Shown: piece after piece, positions 1 through 9,374 of the stretch
How the letters are laid out: every line of letters starts with the position of its first letter
Numbering within the stretch: the stretch's first letter is position 1
From: Paraflavitalea soli
GTDB lineage: Bacteria > Bacteroidota > Bacteroidia > Chitinophagales > Chitinophagaceae
Assembly (NCBI RefSeq): GCF_003555545.1
Contig: NZ_CP032157.1
Span: 748,546 to 812,545 of the forward strand
Length of the DNA stretch: 64,000 nt
Direction: 5' to 3'
Program-made: the position numbers and the translations under genes
The notes under the pieces: generated by a model
Seen by the model: only the letters and a program-made list of their open reading frames with translations
What the model was told of the DNA's origin: nothing
Database searches by the model: none

Positions 1-493
1 AATTGATGTTCATGATATCACTTACCTCTTCATAACTAAGGTTTTGGTAGAACTTGAGGTAAATGATCTCTTGCTGGCGGGTAGACAGCTGTTCCAGGGC
101 CCTGATCACCCGGGCTGTTTTTTCAGCATGTTCCTGTTTATCAATGATAAAGGTCTCATGACTGATCTCGAAGTGGCTATTTTCCGGTATTTCGGCCTGC
201 AGGCGGGTATTGCTTCTTTTGTGGAGTGCTTTCAGTAATTTGTACTTGATGGCTTTCAATAAATAAGCCTTCACGGAGATGGAGGGCGGGGGATTCTTAC
301 TCTGCCACAATTCTATGAACAACTCCTGGATACAATCTTCCAATATCTCCGTATCGGTACATATCTTATTCCCATACCTGAATAGATCGGAATAATGACG
401 GCTGAACAGTATGCCCAAAGCATTCCTGTCACCTTCAATAAAGGCTTTCCAGCAGTCAGTGTCTTGTTTATGGTTAATCGGGTCCTCTGGCAT
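1..493 (-). CDS. RNA polymerase ECF sigma factor (FecI-like), 3' end cut by window edge
   Basis: Translating the minus strand from the ATG at 493-491 gives an uninterrupted frame to the window edge, starting MPEDPINHKQ. Sigma-70 region 2 is recognisable (WKAFIEGDRNALGILFSRHY, then LFRYGNKI and CIQELFIELW), and so is the start of region 4 (LEQLSTRQQEIIYLKFYQ, then LSYEEVSDIM). The last part of the region 4 helix-turn-helix and the stop lie outside the window. It is divergent from a FecR gene followed by SusC and SusD, the usual setting of ECF sigma factors that drive SusCD transcription after a signal from the outer membrane. The family is clear; the particular ligand is not. Confidence 0.93.
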   Translation of the reverse strand, partial: MPEDPINHKQDTDCWKAFIEGDRNALGILFSRHYSDLFRYGNKICTDTEILEDCIQELFIELWQSKNPPPSISVKAYLLKAIKYKLLKALHKRSNTRLQAEIPENSHFEISHETFIIDKQEHAEKTARVIRALEQLSTRQQEIIYLKFYQNLSYEEVSDIMNIN

Positions 494-508
494 TCGTTGA
501 ATAGCGGG

Positions 509-516
509 CAAACGTA
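509..516 (-). promoter_or_regulatory. Candidate -7 box (TACGTTTG) for the ECF sigma factor gene
   Basis: The minus strand carries TACGTTTG, an exact match to the Bacteroidota TAnnTTTG box, 15 nt before the ATG at 493. A TTG lies further upstream, but the spacer is about 25 nt, longer than the usual 19-21, so the -33 element is uncertain. Confidence 0.35.
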
Positions 517-622
517 AACTACCGGTAAAAATGAAGAAAATCAACCGTTAGTAAAAATATTTTTAAAATTAGCATTACAATTGATTCAAACCAGCCACTT
601 ATAACCGGAAATACGCTGATTT

Positions 623-1615
623 ATGGAAAAAACGTTTTCAACAGTAGAGGATATTATAGCCGATGAGGACTTTCAGTCCTGGTATTTAAGTGGCGATCAG
701 GCTGCCGGGCAGTGGTGGGAAGCGCGTATGGCCCAGGACCCCGCTTTGGGCCTGTTGCTGGCGGAAGCCAGGGAATACATGGCGGCGCTCATCATACGGG
801 AGCAGGAAGTACCTGCTGCGCAGGCAGCTGCTGCTGAACAACGTTTAATGACCCGCTTAACGGGCGATACCACCACACCAGTGGTTCACCTCAAACGCCG
901 CAACAAAGCCTGGTGGTGGGCGGCTGCTGCCGTATTGCTGATAGGCGTAAGCACAGTAGTATGGATGAACAGACCCACACCCGCCGCACAGATGCAAACG
1001 GCTTATGGGGAGATCCGCAAACAGCAATTACCCGACGGATCTACCGTCATGTTGAATGCCAATAGCGAGATCAGCTACCACGATGGCTGGAAAGAAGGCA
1101 CCGCCCGCGAAATATGGTTGAAAGGAGAAGCTTTTTTCCATGTATCCAAAACACCCTCTAAGGACCGATTCATAGTACATACAGAAAGATTTGACGTAGT
1201 CGTTACCGGTACACAGTTCAATGTCATGAACAGGGCAGGTAAGACCAATGTAATGCTCACCGAAGGAAGTGTGACGCTGAAAATGAAGGATGGCACTGAA
1301 ATAAACATGAAGCCCGGTCAGTTTGTGGAATTTAATGAGCAGCAGCCGAAGATCAAAACAGCCCGGGAAGAAAATGTACTCGCCTGGAAGGACAAGAAGC
1401 TGTTTTTCGAAAAAACAACCCTGCGTGTAGCTGTGCAACAGATCGAAGAACTGTACGGCGTAAAGATCTCCCTGGCCAATGATAAGATAGGCGATAAACC
1501 CATCAGCGGGATTATGATGAATGATAACCTGGATGTATTGCTGCAGGCCCTGGAAGCTACCTCGGAATTCCATGTAGTTCGAAAAACGAATAATGAGATC
1601 CTCATTACTGAATAA
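623..1615 (+). CDS. FecR family anti-sigma factor
   Basis: Inner-membrane anti-sigma factor that would hold the divergent ECF sigma factor and receive a signal from the SusC receptor. The 330 residues show a cytoplasmic N-terminal part (1-95), one membrane segment at about 97-115 (AWWWAAAAVLLIGVSTVVWM), a periplasmic FecR domain at about 125-225 (containing LPDGSTVMLNANSEISY and VVVTGTQFNV) and a C-terminal DUF4974-like domain at about 258-328. Length and order are normal for the Bacteroidota family. SusC and SusD follow on the same strand after 169 bp. The partner assignment is inferred from position. Confidence 0.95.
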   Translation: MEKTFSTVEDIIADEDFQSWYLSGDQAAGQWWEARMAQDPALGLLLAEAREYMAALIIREQEVPAAQAAAAEQRLMTRLTGDTTTPVVHLKRRNKAWWWAAAAVLLIGVSTVVWMNRPTPAAQMQTAYGEIRKQQLPDGSTVMLNANSEISYHDGWKEGTAREIWLKGEAFFHVSKTPSKDRFIVHTERFDVVVTGTQFNVMNRAGKTNVMLTEGSVTLKMKDGTEINMKPGQFVEFNEQQPKIKTAREENVLAWKDKKLFFEKTTLRVAVQQIEELYGVKISLANDKIGDKPISGIMMNDNLDVLLQALEATSEFHVVRKTNNEILITE

Positions 1616-1784
1616 TTGTTGAATACGGGTATTTGTATCGACTGAAAGCGCCTGGTAAACAAGCGCCTTTGGAAAAACAACCTGAATGTTTCCTGCTGCT
1701 CCGGAAAGCAGGGTGATGTTCTATGCCCGATTGGTAAAAAGTACAATCACAAAACAAACTGCTATTAACTAAATAGGTTGCATT

Positions 1785-4700
1785 ATGAGAGTTGTTCACA
1801 TAAAACCGAAATTACTTGGCTGTTTACTGGGATTGCAGTTGTTCGCTGTTCCGGCAGCCAACGCACAGGACGTATATGCCTATGCAACTGGCAAACAAAG
1901 AGCTGCTCACCAGCAAGGTGATACGAACAAAAAACCGGAAGATTCCAGCCAGAAACAACCCCTGTTCAAAGTATTAAAAGACCTCAATAAAACAAAAGGC
2001 GTTTATTTTTTATTCGCAGATGAATCACTGGGCGACAGGCTCGTGAACCCTGCCAGAAAGGACCATGCCGACATTGAGAAGATCCTGAACCAGGTATTGG
2101 AAAATACAGGATTGAAGTATAAGAAGGTCAATGACAAAACCTTTGTGATCCTGGCCGCCAAAGAGACTGCCAGGACCGACGTAAATGCTGCGCCTGCCAG
2201 TTCAGCTAGTTCCGATGCGCAGACTATTAATAATCGTTTAGGCGATGTAGTGACAGGTAAGATTACGGATGCTACGGGGGCTGGCGTGGTGGGAGTGAGC
2301 ATAACCGTGAAAGGTACGCAGCGGGGTACCACTTCCAATTCAGATGGAAACTTTTCCATTGAAGTAAATAGCGGAGAAACCCTGGTATTTACGGCAGTAG
2401 GTTATACCCCCCAGGAAGTAACGCCCGGCGGTCGTACCAGTGTCAACGTATTGCTGGCCTCCTCCGGATCACAGATGACCGAAGTGGTCGTTACCGCCCT
2501 GGGTATCAACAGAAGATCAAGAAGTATCACCTATGCTACCCAAAAGATCACCGGCGAAGAGCTCACCGCAGTAAAAGATCCCAACCTGGTGAATAGCCTG
2601 AATGGTAAGATCGCCGGCCTCACCGTCAACAGGAGCGCATCCGGTGCAGGTGGTTCCGTAAAGGTGGTAATGCGTGGTAATAAGAGTACGCAGAATAATT
2701 CACCGTTGTATGTAATTGATGGCATTCCCATGTTCAACAGTTCTGTGGCACAGCCCGAGAACCTGTTTGGACAATCTTCCGGTACCGCCAGTGCCGGCCG
2801 TGATGGCGGTGATGCGATCTCCAACATCAACCCCGAAGATATTGAGAGTATGCAGGTGCTGAAGGGTGCTTCCGCTGCTGCCCTCTATGGCAGCCAGGCC
2901 GCCAATGGCGCCATCTTGGTGACCACTAAAAAGGGTAGGGCAGGTACGGCCCGCGTAAACCTCGCCAGCAGCCTCACCCTCGATAGGGTAATGCTGAAAC
3001 CCGAAGCACAATTCTCCTACGGACAGGATGGCCCCAATAATGAAAACGGCTGGGGGCCTAAGAATGGCAAGGGCGATTATTCTGATGATCTTTTCCAAAC
3101 AGGCGCTACCTGGATCAACAGCATCAGCCTGATGGCCGGCAGCGACAGGGCGCAGAGTTATTTCTCTTATTCCAACACCGATAATAAAGGCGTTATCCCT
3201 ACTGCCAGATTCAATCGCCACACCCTCACCTTTCGCGAGAATGCCAAATTCTTCAATGATAAGCTGACCGTGGACGGATTGGTAACACTCACCAGGCAAA
3301 AATCTACCAACCGACCTTCCGCTGGTTTGTACAACAATCCCCAGGTAGGTACGTATTTCTTCCCGCGCAACCTGGATTTTGGTGCTTATAAAAACAATTA
3401 TGAAGTGTATTCACCAGCCAGGGCCCTGATGGTACAGAACTGGTGGAATGTGAAATACGATGCAGGGACCTTTGGCAACGAATATTCACAAAACCCCTTC
3501 TGGATACTCAACCGCAATGTACGCGAAGATAGCCGCGACCGGGCCTTCAGTTCATTGAGCCTGCGTTATGAGATCACCAGGGGATTGGCTGTTCAGGCAC
3601 GCGGCAGTTATGATATGTCAGTAGATGATTACGATGCCAAATTAAATGCAAGCACCAACCCCATCATTGCCGATCTGAATGGCCGGTATACCTGGGAGCG
3701 CAACAAGAACAATATTGCCTATGGTGATGTATTGTTTTTCTATAACACAAAGTTGAGCACCAATCTTTCCCTGGCTGCTACCCTGGGTGCTTCTATTACC
3801 GATTCACGCACGGCCGATCGCACCTTCATCGACTCTTACGGAGCGGTCAATGCAGATGGTGTAAAACAGGGACTCAGCATTGCCAATATCTTCAGCGTAC
3901 AGAATATCCTTTCAGGTAACGCAGCCAAACAACAATCTGTATTGCGTTCACAAACACAATCTGTATTGGGCAGCGCTTCCCTGGGTTACAAGGACATGTT
4001 GTACCTCGACATCACAGGCAGGAATGACTGGGCTTCTGCTTTGACCTTTACCGACGACCTGAGCTTTCTTTATTACTCCGTAGGGGCAACCGCCGTATTG
4101 AATGAAATGGCCCACCTGCCCGAAGTGGTAGACCTGGCCAAAGTGCGGGTATCTTATGCGCAGGTAGGCAACAGCGTACGGGCTTTTGCCACAAATCCTC
4201 CTTTGTACAGGATCAATCCCGTTACAGGTGGACTGATCAAAAACGTAAGGGCGGCTTTCCCCAACAGGACCCTGAAGCCGGAAGATAACCGCTCTTTTGA
4301 GATCGGTACCGAATGGAGGTTTCTCAACAACCGCCTGGGTGTAGACCTTACCTGGTACAAGAACGACAACTACAACCAGTACTTTGAAACACCAGCCCCC
4401 AGCAGCAGCGGCTTCAATACCTATTTCCTCAACCTGGGACAGATTCGCAATACCGGATTCGAGATCATGGTAAATGGCGCACCGGTGAAAACCAAAGACT
4501 TTGAATGGAATACATCGTTGAACTTTGCGACCAACAAGAATACCGTAGTGAACCTGAGTGAAGATGGCGTAACCGATGGCGTGAATGGCATGTTCTTCCT
4601 CACCACTTTCGACAATACCTACGCTTCCATTGTAAAGGAAGGTGGCAGCTTCGGAGATATTATTTCTTTCGGCGCAGCCCGTGATGATAAAGGCAATCTG

Positions 4701-5279
4701 GCCCTCAGCAATGATGGAGCGCCCATCCGCAATACGGCCGATCGCAAACTGGTAGGCAATCCCAATCCTGATTTCACGGCAGGCTGGAACAACAACCTTC
4801 GTTACAAACACTTCGACCTGAGCTTCCTGATCGACGGCCGCTTTGGCGGAGAAGTGATGAGTATCACCCAGGCCGAACTGGACCTGCGTGGTTTCAGTGA
4901 GGCCAGTGCCAGTGCCCGTGAAAATGGCGGTGTACAGGTAAAAGGCACCAAAAACGGAGTTCCTTTTGAAGGCAAAATAGATGCGAAGACTTACTATACA
5001 GCTATTGGTGGTCGTGCGGGTATTGGAGAGTTTTATATGTATGATGCGACAGCCGTTCGCCTGCGCGAAGTGTCGTTGGGTTATACAGTACCCCTCAAGT
5101 GGAAGGGTGTACGCAGCCTCAATGTATCCTTCATAGGCCGTAACCTCTTCTTCATCAAACGCGATGCACCATTTGATCCCGAGATATCGCTGAGTACCGA
5201 CAACGGCCTGCAAGGCGTAGATGTATTTGGCCTGCCTGCTACCCGCAGCTACGGAGTTAATGTAAAAGTTGCTTTCTGA
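1785..5279 (+). CDS. SusC/RagA family TonB-linked outer membrane receptor with STN domain
   Basis: A 22-stranded TonB-dependent barrel that imports oligomeric nutrients together with the SusD lipoprotein encoded next to it. The 1164 residues start with a signal peptide (1-28, ending ANAQ), then a secretin/TonB short N-terminal (STN) domain at about 55-123, a carboxypeptidase-regulatory-like beta-sandwich at about 155-232 (VTGKITDATGAGVVGVSITV), a plug domain beginning near 245 (LNGKIAGLTV, LYVIDGIPMF, VLKGASAAALYGSQAANGAI), and the barrel to the C-terminus. The STN domain marks it as a transducing receptor that contacts FecR, in agreement with the sigma/anti-sigma pair upstream. Substrate cannot be read from sequence. 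Confidence 0.97.
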   Translation: MRVVHIKPKLLGCLLGLQLFAVPAANAQDVYAYATGKQRAAHQQGDTNKKPEDSSQKQPLFKVLKDLNKTKGVYFLFADESLGDRLVNPARKDHADIEKILNQVLENTGLKYKKVNDKTFVILAAKETARTDVNAAPASSASSDAQTINNRLGDVVTGKITDATGAGVVGVSITVKGTQRGTTSNSDGNFSIEVNSGETLVFTAVGYTPQEVTPGGRTSVNVLLASSGSQMTEVVVTALGINRRSRSITYATQKITGEELTAVKDPNLVNSLNGKIAGLTVNRSASGAGGSVKVVMRGNKSTQNNSPLYVIDGIPMFNSSVAQPENLFGQSSGTASAGRDGGDAISNINPEDIESMQVLKGASAAALYGSQAANGAILVTTKKGRAGTARVNLASSLTLDRVMLKPEAQFSYGQDGPNNENGWGPKNGKGDYSDDLFQTGATWINSISLMAGSDRAQSYFSYSNTDNKGVIPTARFNRHTLTFRENAKFFNDKLTVDGLVTLTRQKSTNRPSAGLYNNPQVGTYFFPRNLDFGAYKNNYEVYSPARALMVQNWWNVKYDAGTFGNEYSQNPFWILNRNVREDSRDRAFSSLSLRYEITRGLAVQARGSYDMSVDDYDAKLNASTNPIIADLNGRYTWERNKNNIAYGDVLFFYNTKLSTNLSLAATLGASITDSRTADRTFIDSYGAVNADGVKQGLSIANIFSVQNILSGNAAKQQSVLRSQTQSVLGSASLGYKDMLYLDITGRNDWASALTFTDDLSFLYYSVGATAVLNEMAHLPEVVDLAKVRVSYAQVGNSVRAFATNPPLYRINPVTGGLIKNVRAAFPNRTLKPEDNRSFEIGTEWRFLNNRLGVDLTWYKNDNYNQYFETPAPSSSGFNTYFLNLGQIRNTGFEIMVNGAPVKTKDFEWNTSLNFATNKNTVVNLSEDGVTDGVNGMFFLTTFDNTYASIVKEGGSFGDIISFGAARDDKGNLALSNDGAPIRNTADRKLVGNPNPDFTAGWNNNLRYKHFDLSFLIDGRFGGEVMSITQAELDLRGFSEASASARENGGVQVKGTKNGVPFEGKIDAKTYYTAIGGRAGIGEFYMYDATAVRLREVSLGYTVPLKWKGVRSLNVSFIGRNLFFIKRDAPFDPEISLSTDNGLQGVDVFGLPATRSYGVNVKVAF

Positions 5280-5296
5280 TTGACCATTTTAAACGC

Positions 5297-6913
5297 ATGT
5301 ATAATATGAAACGTAATTATATTTTCTTCAACCTGTTTTTATGTGCAGCGTTAATCCCCTGCTTTATCGGAGGCGGTTGTACGAAACGCTTTGAGGATAT
5401 CAATACCGACCCTTACGGGCTCAGTGAATCCGATCTGAAAGGCGATTTTGCCCTCTATGGCGCACCTTTCAGCCAGATGCAGCTGGGTGTGCACCTGTTT
5501 GCCCCTGAATGGCAATACCAGTTGATGCAAAACCTGAATGCAGATATCTTCTCCGGTTACATGATGACCCCCACACCCTTTGCCAATAACGTCAACAACT
5601 CCAGTTATGCCATGATGGACGGCTGGAACAACAACACTTGGGTGCTGGCCTACGACAACGTGATGTCGCCTGCCCAGGCAGTTATTGACCGGGCCAAAAA
5701 AGAGAAATATGCCAACTTCGAGGCCTGGGCCATGATCCTGAAAGTATTGTCCCTGCACCGTGTAAGTGATGTATTTGGGCCAGTAGTGTATACCAACTTC
5801 GGTAAGATCAATGCCGATGGTAGCGTAACCTACGATTCACAACAGGAAGCTTATACAGCTTTCTTCAAAGACCTGGATGATGCGCAGGCCAAACTGAAGC
5901 CCTACGCCCTCAGCGCCGATTCGGCTAAGATCTTCAAGAACTTCGATCTCTCTTATGCAGGTGATTATAAGAAATGGATGAAGCTGCTCAATTCCCTGCG
6001 CCTTCGCCTGGCCGTAAGAATTGCCAAAGCTGATGCCGCCAAAGGGAAGACAGAAGCCGAGAAAGCCATGTCGAATGAATTTGGCCTTATCGAGAACAAT
6101 GAAGATGATTTTATCATCAACAGCAAAACCCTCAACAATCCGATCAGTGTTATTTCCAACAGCTGGGGCGATATCAAGATGGGCGCTCCCATTGAATCCT
6201 ATCTTACCGGGTACAATGATCCACGCCTGGCAAAGTATTTCTCGCCAGCCACTGATCCGGCCGTTGCAGGACAATATAAAGGTATTCGCAATGGTATCGA
6301 CCTGCCCAATGATCAATTGTACCGCAAGCTGTCGAACGTGGCCAACCTCAACACCAGGATGCCGATGCTCACCGCAGCTGAAGTATGGTTCCTGAAAGCA
6401 GAAGCTAAATTGCGGGGATGGGCCGTGCCCGAGCTCGCTTCTGTACAGGAAGCTTATGAGAAAGGTATTCAGCGTTCCCTGGCCCAGTGGGGAGTAGAAG
6501 GGCAGTTTGATGCGTACAAGAATAGCACCGCCAAACCTGCTCCGTATGTAGATCCTTTCAACGCTGCCAATAGCGTATTGGCTGGTTCGCCCATCCTCAG
6601 TACAGTAAGCCCCAAATGGAATGATGCCGGCTCTGCCGATCAGAAGCTGGAGCAGATCATTACCCAGAAATGGCTGGCCCTCTTCCCCGAATCACAGGAA
6701 GCCTGGACTGAACAACGCCGCACCGGTTATCCGAAATTATTCCCCGTGGTGATCAATAACAGTGGGGGTGTAATACCGGCCGGACAATTCATCAGGCGTA
6801 TCAATTTCGCCATCAGTGAAAAAGAGACCAACCAGGCTGGCTACCAGGGAGCTGTACAAAAGTTGGGTGGTGCGGATAATATCGCCACCCGCCTGTGGTG
6901 GGACAAGCCGTAG
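5297..6913 (+). CDS. SusD/RagB family outer membrane lipoprotein (SusD-like_2 type)
   Basis: Surface lipoprotein that captures substrate and acts as the lid of the SusC channel. It begins 17 bp after the susC stop. The N-terminus carries a signal peptide with a lipobox (CFIGGGC, Cys at about residue 28), and a second in-frame ATG at 5306 is an equally good start. The rest is alpha-helical, with sequences typical of the SusD-like_2 group: FEDINTDPYGLSESDL near the N-terminus, LNSLRLRLAVRIAK near the middle, AEVWFLKAEAKLRGW and the near-terminal EAWTEQRRTGYPKL. Length (538 residues) is normal. No glycosidase follows directly, so the substrate class (glycan, peptide or other) is open. Confidence 0.95.
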   Translation: MYNMKRNYIFFNLFLCAALIPCFIGGGCTKRFEDINTDPYGLSESDLKGDFALYGAPFSQMQLGVHLFAPEWQYQLMQNLNADIFSGYMMTPTPFANNVNNSSYAMMDGWNNNTWVLAYDNVMSPAQAVIDRAKKEKYANFEAWAMILKVLSLHRVSDVFGPVVYTNFGKINADGSVTYDSQQEAYTAFFKDLDDAQAKLKPYALSADSAKIFKNFDLSYAGDYKKWMKLLNSLRLRLAVRIAKADAAKGKTEAEKAMSNEFGLIENNEDDFIINSKTLNNPISVISNSWGDIKMGAPIESYLTGYNDPRLAKYFSPATDPAVAGQYKGIRNGIDLPNDQLYRKLSNVANLNTRMPMLTAAEVWFLKAEAKLRGWAVPELASVQEAYEKGIQRSLAQWGVEGQFDAYKNSTAKPAPYVDPFNAANSVLAGSPILSTVSPKWNDAGSADQKLEQIITQKWLALFPESQEAWTEQRRTGYPKLFPVVINNSGGVIPAGQFIRRINFAISEKETNQAGYQGAVQKLGGADNIATRLWWDKP

Positions 6914-6920
6914 GGGAGGT

Positions 6921-6980
6921 GATAGCTATCAGATGTTAGCTGTTAGCAATTAGGTATTAGCTTTTAGCAATTAGCTGATG
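6921..6980. repeat. Imperfect tandem TTAGC-word array
   Basis: Just after the susD stop, words of the form TTAGC or TTAGG recur about every 7-14 nt (ATGTTAGC, TGTTAGC, TATTAGC, TTTTAGC, AATTAGC). The same word family occurs again at 16131-16189. It has no coding capacity and is not a clean tandem repeat. Confidence 0.6.
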
Positions 6981-7038
6981 CCTCAATAAACAGGAGTATT
7001 TTAAGTGTTATACGTAGTCGTTATCGAGGTACAAATTG

Positions 7039-7065
7039 GCCCCTTCTTTATAGAAGGGGCTTTTT
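7039..7065 (+). terminator. Rho-independent terminator after the SusCD unit
   Basis: GCCCCTTC (7039-7046) and GAAGGGGC (7053-7060) form a perfect 8-bp stem with a 6-nt loop, followed by five T. It separates the SusCD unit from the TolB-like genes. Confidence 0.85.
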
Positions 7066-7115
7066 CATGCAACGTTGTCGGCGTAAGTACTGTCAGGCTG
7101 CAAAACAGCCCACAC

Positions 7116-8198
7116 ATGAAGAAATTTGCAGCCCTCTTCCTGTTGGCGATCAGCGCCTGCAAAAAGGACCACCAGGATCCCGATCCTGGCCTGCAACCAC
7201 TCATCGACAACGGTCCGGCGGAAATAGCCTTTATTTCAAGGCGTATTCCAAACAGCGCGGATTGGCAACTCTTCCTGATGAATTCAGATGGCAATCACCA
7301 GCGGCTTATATCTGACCGTATTGTAAAATGTACCCCTGTTACAGGCTCACACAACGGACGGAAGATCGCTTTCAATACGTATGAAAACGGGCAAAATAAT
7401 TTATATGTAATGGATAAGGCCAATGGCAGCACTACTTTGATAGGCTCCCATGATGATTATATCAGTAGTGCTGTCTGGTCGCCCGATGATACCAAAATAC
7501 TATTTGTAAAATTAGATGACCGGCGCGCCCAGGTCCTGACTTATAGCATTTTTATTATCGATGCCGATGGCAGGAATGAAAAAGCCCTGGTGACCGGTAT
7601 ATCAGCCGGTTCTCCCCAGTGGTTCCCGGATGGCAAAACGATTGGTTTTATCGGCGTGGAAAATGGTAAGGCTGGTGTTTATTCCATTCAGCCGGATGGC
7701 AGTGGTACAAAACGGCTGTCCCCGGCCGATCAAAGCTTTGGAGGTTTCAGTATATCACCTACAGGTAAGCAGATGGTATTGGTGAGCAATAGCCAGGATG
7801 GATCTCAACTGTTCTTAATGAATGCCAATGGAGGCAGTACAAAACAGGTTACTACTTCCGTTAGCCCCAGGGTGTGGCCGGGGTGGGCGAGGGATGGCAA
7901 CCATAGCCCTGTCTGGTCGCCGGATGGAACGAAGATCGCTTATGTATCCTGGGCCAATGGGTCACCGGATATTTTTATAATGGATGCCAATGGTAAGAAC
8001 GACAAGCGGCTCACCAATTCTCCTATGCGGGATGAAAACCCGGAATGGAGCCGTGACGGGAAATATATTTATTTTAGTTCCAACAGAGATATGTCGGTAA
8101 GCAGTGAGATATACCGAATGACGCCCGATGGAAAAGCTCAAACACCGCTCACCAAATGGATAGGGGATGATATATACCCTGTGATCCTCAAACAGTAA
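7116..8198 (+). CDS. TolB-like PD40 beta-propeller lipoprotein, copy 1
   Basis: Predicted envelope lipoprotein of 360 residues. The ATG at 7116 is chosen because it starts a signal peptide with a lipobox (LLAISAC, Cys15); a longer in-frame extension crosses the terminator at 7039-7065. The body repeats the PD40 pattern WSPDGTKI: WSPDDTKILFV, WFPDGKTIGFI, WSPDGTKIAYVSW and WSRDGKYIYFS, interleaved with IFIMDANGKNDKRLT-like strands. This matches TolB C-terminal propeller blades, but no N-terminal TolB domain is present, so it is not TolB itself. A paralogue follows 14 bp downstream. The ligand or partner is unknown. Confidence 0.88.
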   Translation: MKKFAALFLLAISACKKDHQDPDPGLQPLIDNGPAEIAFISRRIPNSADWQLFLMNSDGNHQRLISDRIVKCTPVTGSHNGRKIAFNTYENGQNNLYVMDKANGSTTLIGSHDDYISSAVWSPDDTKILFVKLDDRRAQVLTYSIFIIDADGRNEKALVTGISAGSPQWFPDGKTIGFIGVENGKAGVYSIQPDGSGTKRLSPADQSFGGFSISPTGKQMVLVSNSQDGSQLFLMNANGGSTKQVTTSVSPRVWPGWARDGNHSPVWSPDGTKIAYVSWANGSPDIFIMDANGKNDKRLTNSPMRDENPEWSRDGKYIYFSSNRDMSVSSEIYRMTPDGKAQTPLTKWIGDDIYPVILKQ

Positions 8199-8212
8199 TA
8201 CACACCCACACG

Positions 8213-9301
8213 ATGCGTTGTACCCTTGTAATATTATTTTTTTTAGTTGCTGTGGCTTGCAGGAAGGGAAAAGTGGAAAATGAGATCCAGGAGCCGCTCG
8301 ACCTCAACGCCACCGATGAGATCGCCTTTATTGCCAAAAACGGGACTACGGAGGGCTTTCAGCTATTTCTCATGAAGACCGATGGTAGTGGGCTGCACGC
8401 CCTGTCGGGGGATACCATCGCCAATGAACCGCTGGCAGTTTCGCATGATGGGAATAAGTTCCTTTATTCAACCCTCGATAAAAGCAGGACCAGCCGGCTG
8501 TATGTAATTGATAAAAGAGGGGGAGGAGCTGTATTATTGGCCAGCGACACAGGTTTTTACAGCAATATGTCATGGTCGCCGGATGATCGTACAATATTAT
8601 TCCAGAAATGGATGATGGGCCTGGGAAATACTTCCTCTAATGTATTTGTGATGGACAGTGATGGCAGGAATGAAAAGCAGCTTACTACAGATGGCAGGAG
8701 TACCTATCCGCATTGGTTTCCGGATGGCCGCAAGATCATTTATAATGCGGTCAATAACAATCCCGGTATTTATATTATGGGGGCGGATGGAAGCAATGCG
8801 TGGCGGCTTGGTCTTGCAGGTACAGTGTATGCCAATGCGATACTTTCTCCTGCCGGCGATAAAATTGCCCTGTCATTTGTAAGCGCGGGCAATCAAGGCT
8901 CTCTCCTGTATGTTACAAATGCAGATGGTACAGGAATGAAAGAGGTGGTAGTGGCGCCTCCTCCGGCTGTACCTTCAGCCTCTGCTTATTACCGGGTTAT
9001 CGAACTAAGCCCCGCCTGGTCGCCCGATGGCACCAAAATAGCTTATGCCTGCACGGTGGGCGACAATTCAGAGATATTTGTGGTGAATAGTGATGGAACC
9101 GAAAATAAGCGACTTACGAAAACAAGCAAACTGGAAAGCAACCCGGTTTGGTCGAAGGATGGCCGGCATATTATATACCTTGCCAATGATCCGAAAGCGT
9201 ATAATCCTGCGATATATATTATGCGGGCCAATGGTCATTCGCCAACGCAGGTTTCAACAACGGATGGGTTTATTATGTATCCAACTTATATCGGACAATA
9301 G
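8213..9301 (+). CDS. TolB-like PD40 beta-propeller lipoprotein, copy 2
   Basis: 362-residue paralogue of the preceding gene and almost certainly co-transcribed (14-bp gap). The signal peptide ends in a lipobox (LVAVAC, Cys16) and is followed by Arg-Lys-Gly. The same blade motifs occur in the same order: WSPDDRTILFQKW, WFPDGRKIIYN, LSPAGDKIALSF, WSPDGTKIAYAC and WSKDGRHIIYLA. The two proteins differ enough that the duplication is not recent. A strong bidirectional terminator ends the unit. The function is unknown beyond a probable envelope-anchored propeller that binds a protein or ligand. Confidence 0.88.
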   Translation: MRCTLVILFFLVAVACRKGKVENEIQEPLDLNATDEIAFIAKNGTTEGFQLFLMKTDGSGLHALSGDTIANEPLAVSHDGNKFLYSTLDKSRTSRLYVIDKRGGGAVLLASDTGFYSNMSWSPDDRTILFQKWMMGLGNTSSNVFVMDSDGRNEKQLTTDGRSTYPHWFPDGRKIIYNAVNNNPGIYIMGADGSNAWRLGLAGTVYANAILSPAGDKIALSFVSAGNQGSLLYVTNADGTGMKEVVVAPPPAVPSASAYYRVIELSPAWSPDGTKIAYACTVGDNSEIFVVNSDGTENKRLTKTSKLESNPVWSKDGRHIIYLANDPKAYNPAIYIMRANGHSPTQVSTTDGFIMYPTYIGQ

Positions 9302-9312
9302 CTTCGAAAAAG

Positions 9313-9364
9313 AAAAAGGAGACAGCTTTCCTGCCCAAGGCAAACGAAAGCTGTCTCCTTTTTT
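9313..9364. terminator. Strong bidirectional terminator between convergent genes
   Basis: An 18-bp perfect stem, arms 9313-9330 and 9346-9363 (core GGAGACAGCTTTC / GAAAGCTGTCTCC), flanked by A on the left and T on the right, so it can end transcription from either side. Confidence 0.93.
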
Positions 9365-9374
9365 ATCTCCTTAA

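Noticed and set aside
3948-5213. A 421-codon open frame on the minus strand inside susC
   Set aside because: It is the antisense shadow of the barrel-coding sequence; no recognisable domain, no signal, and the susC frame is clearly real.
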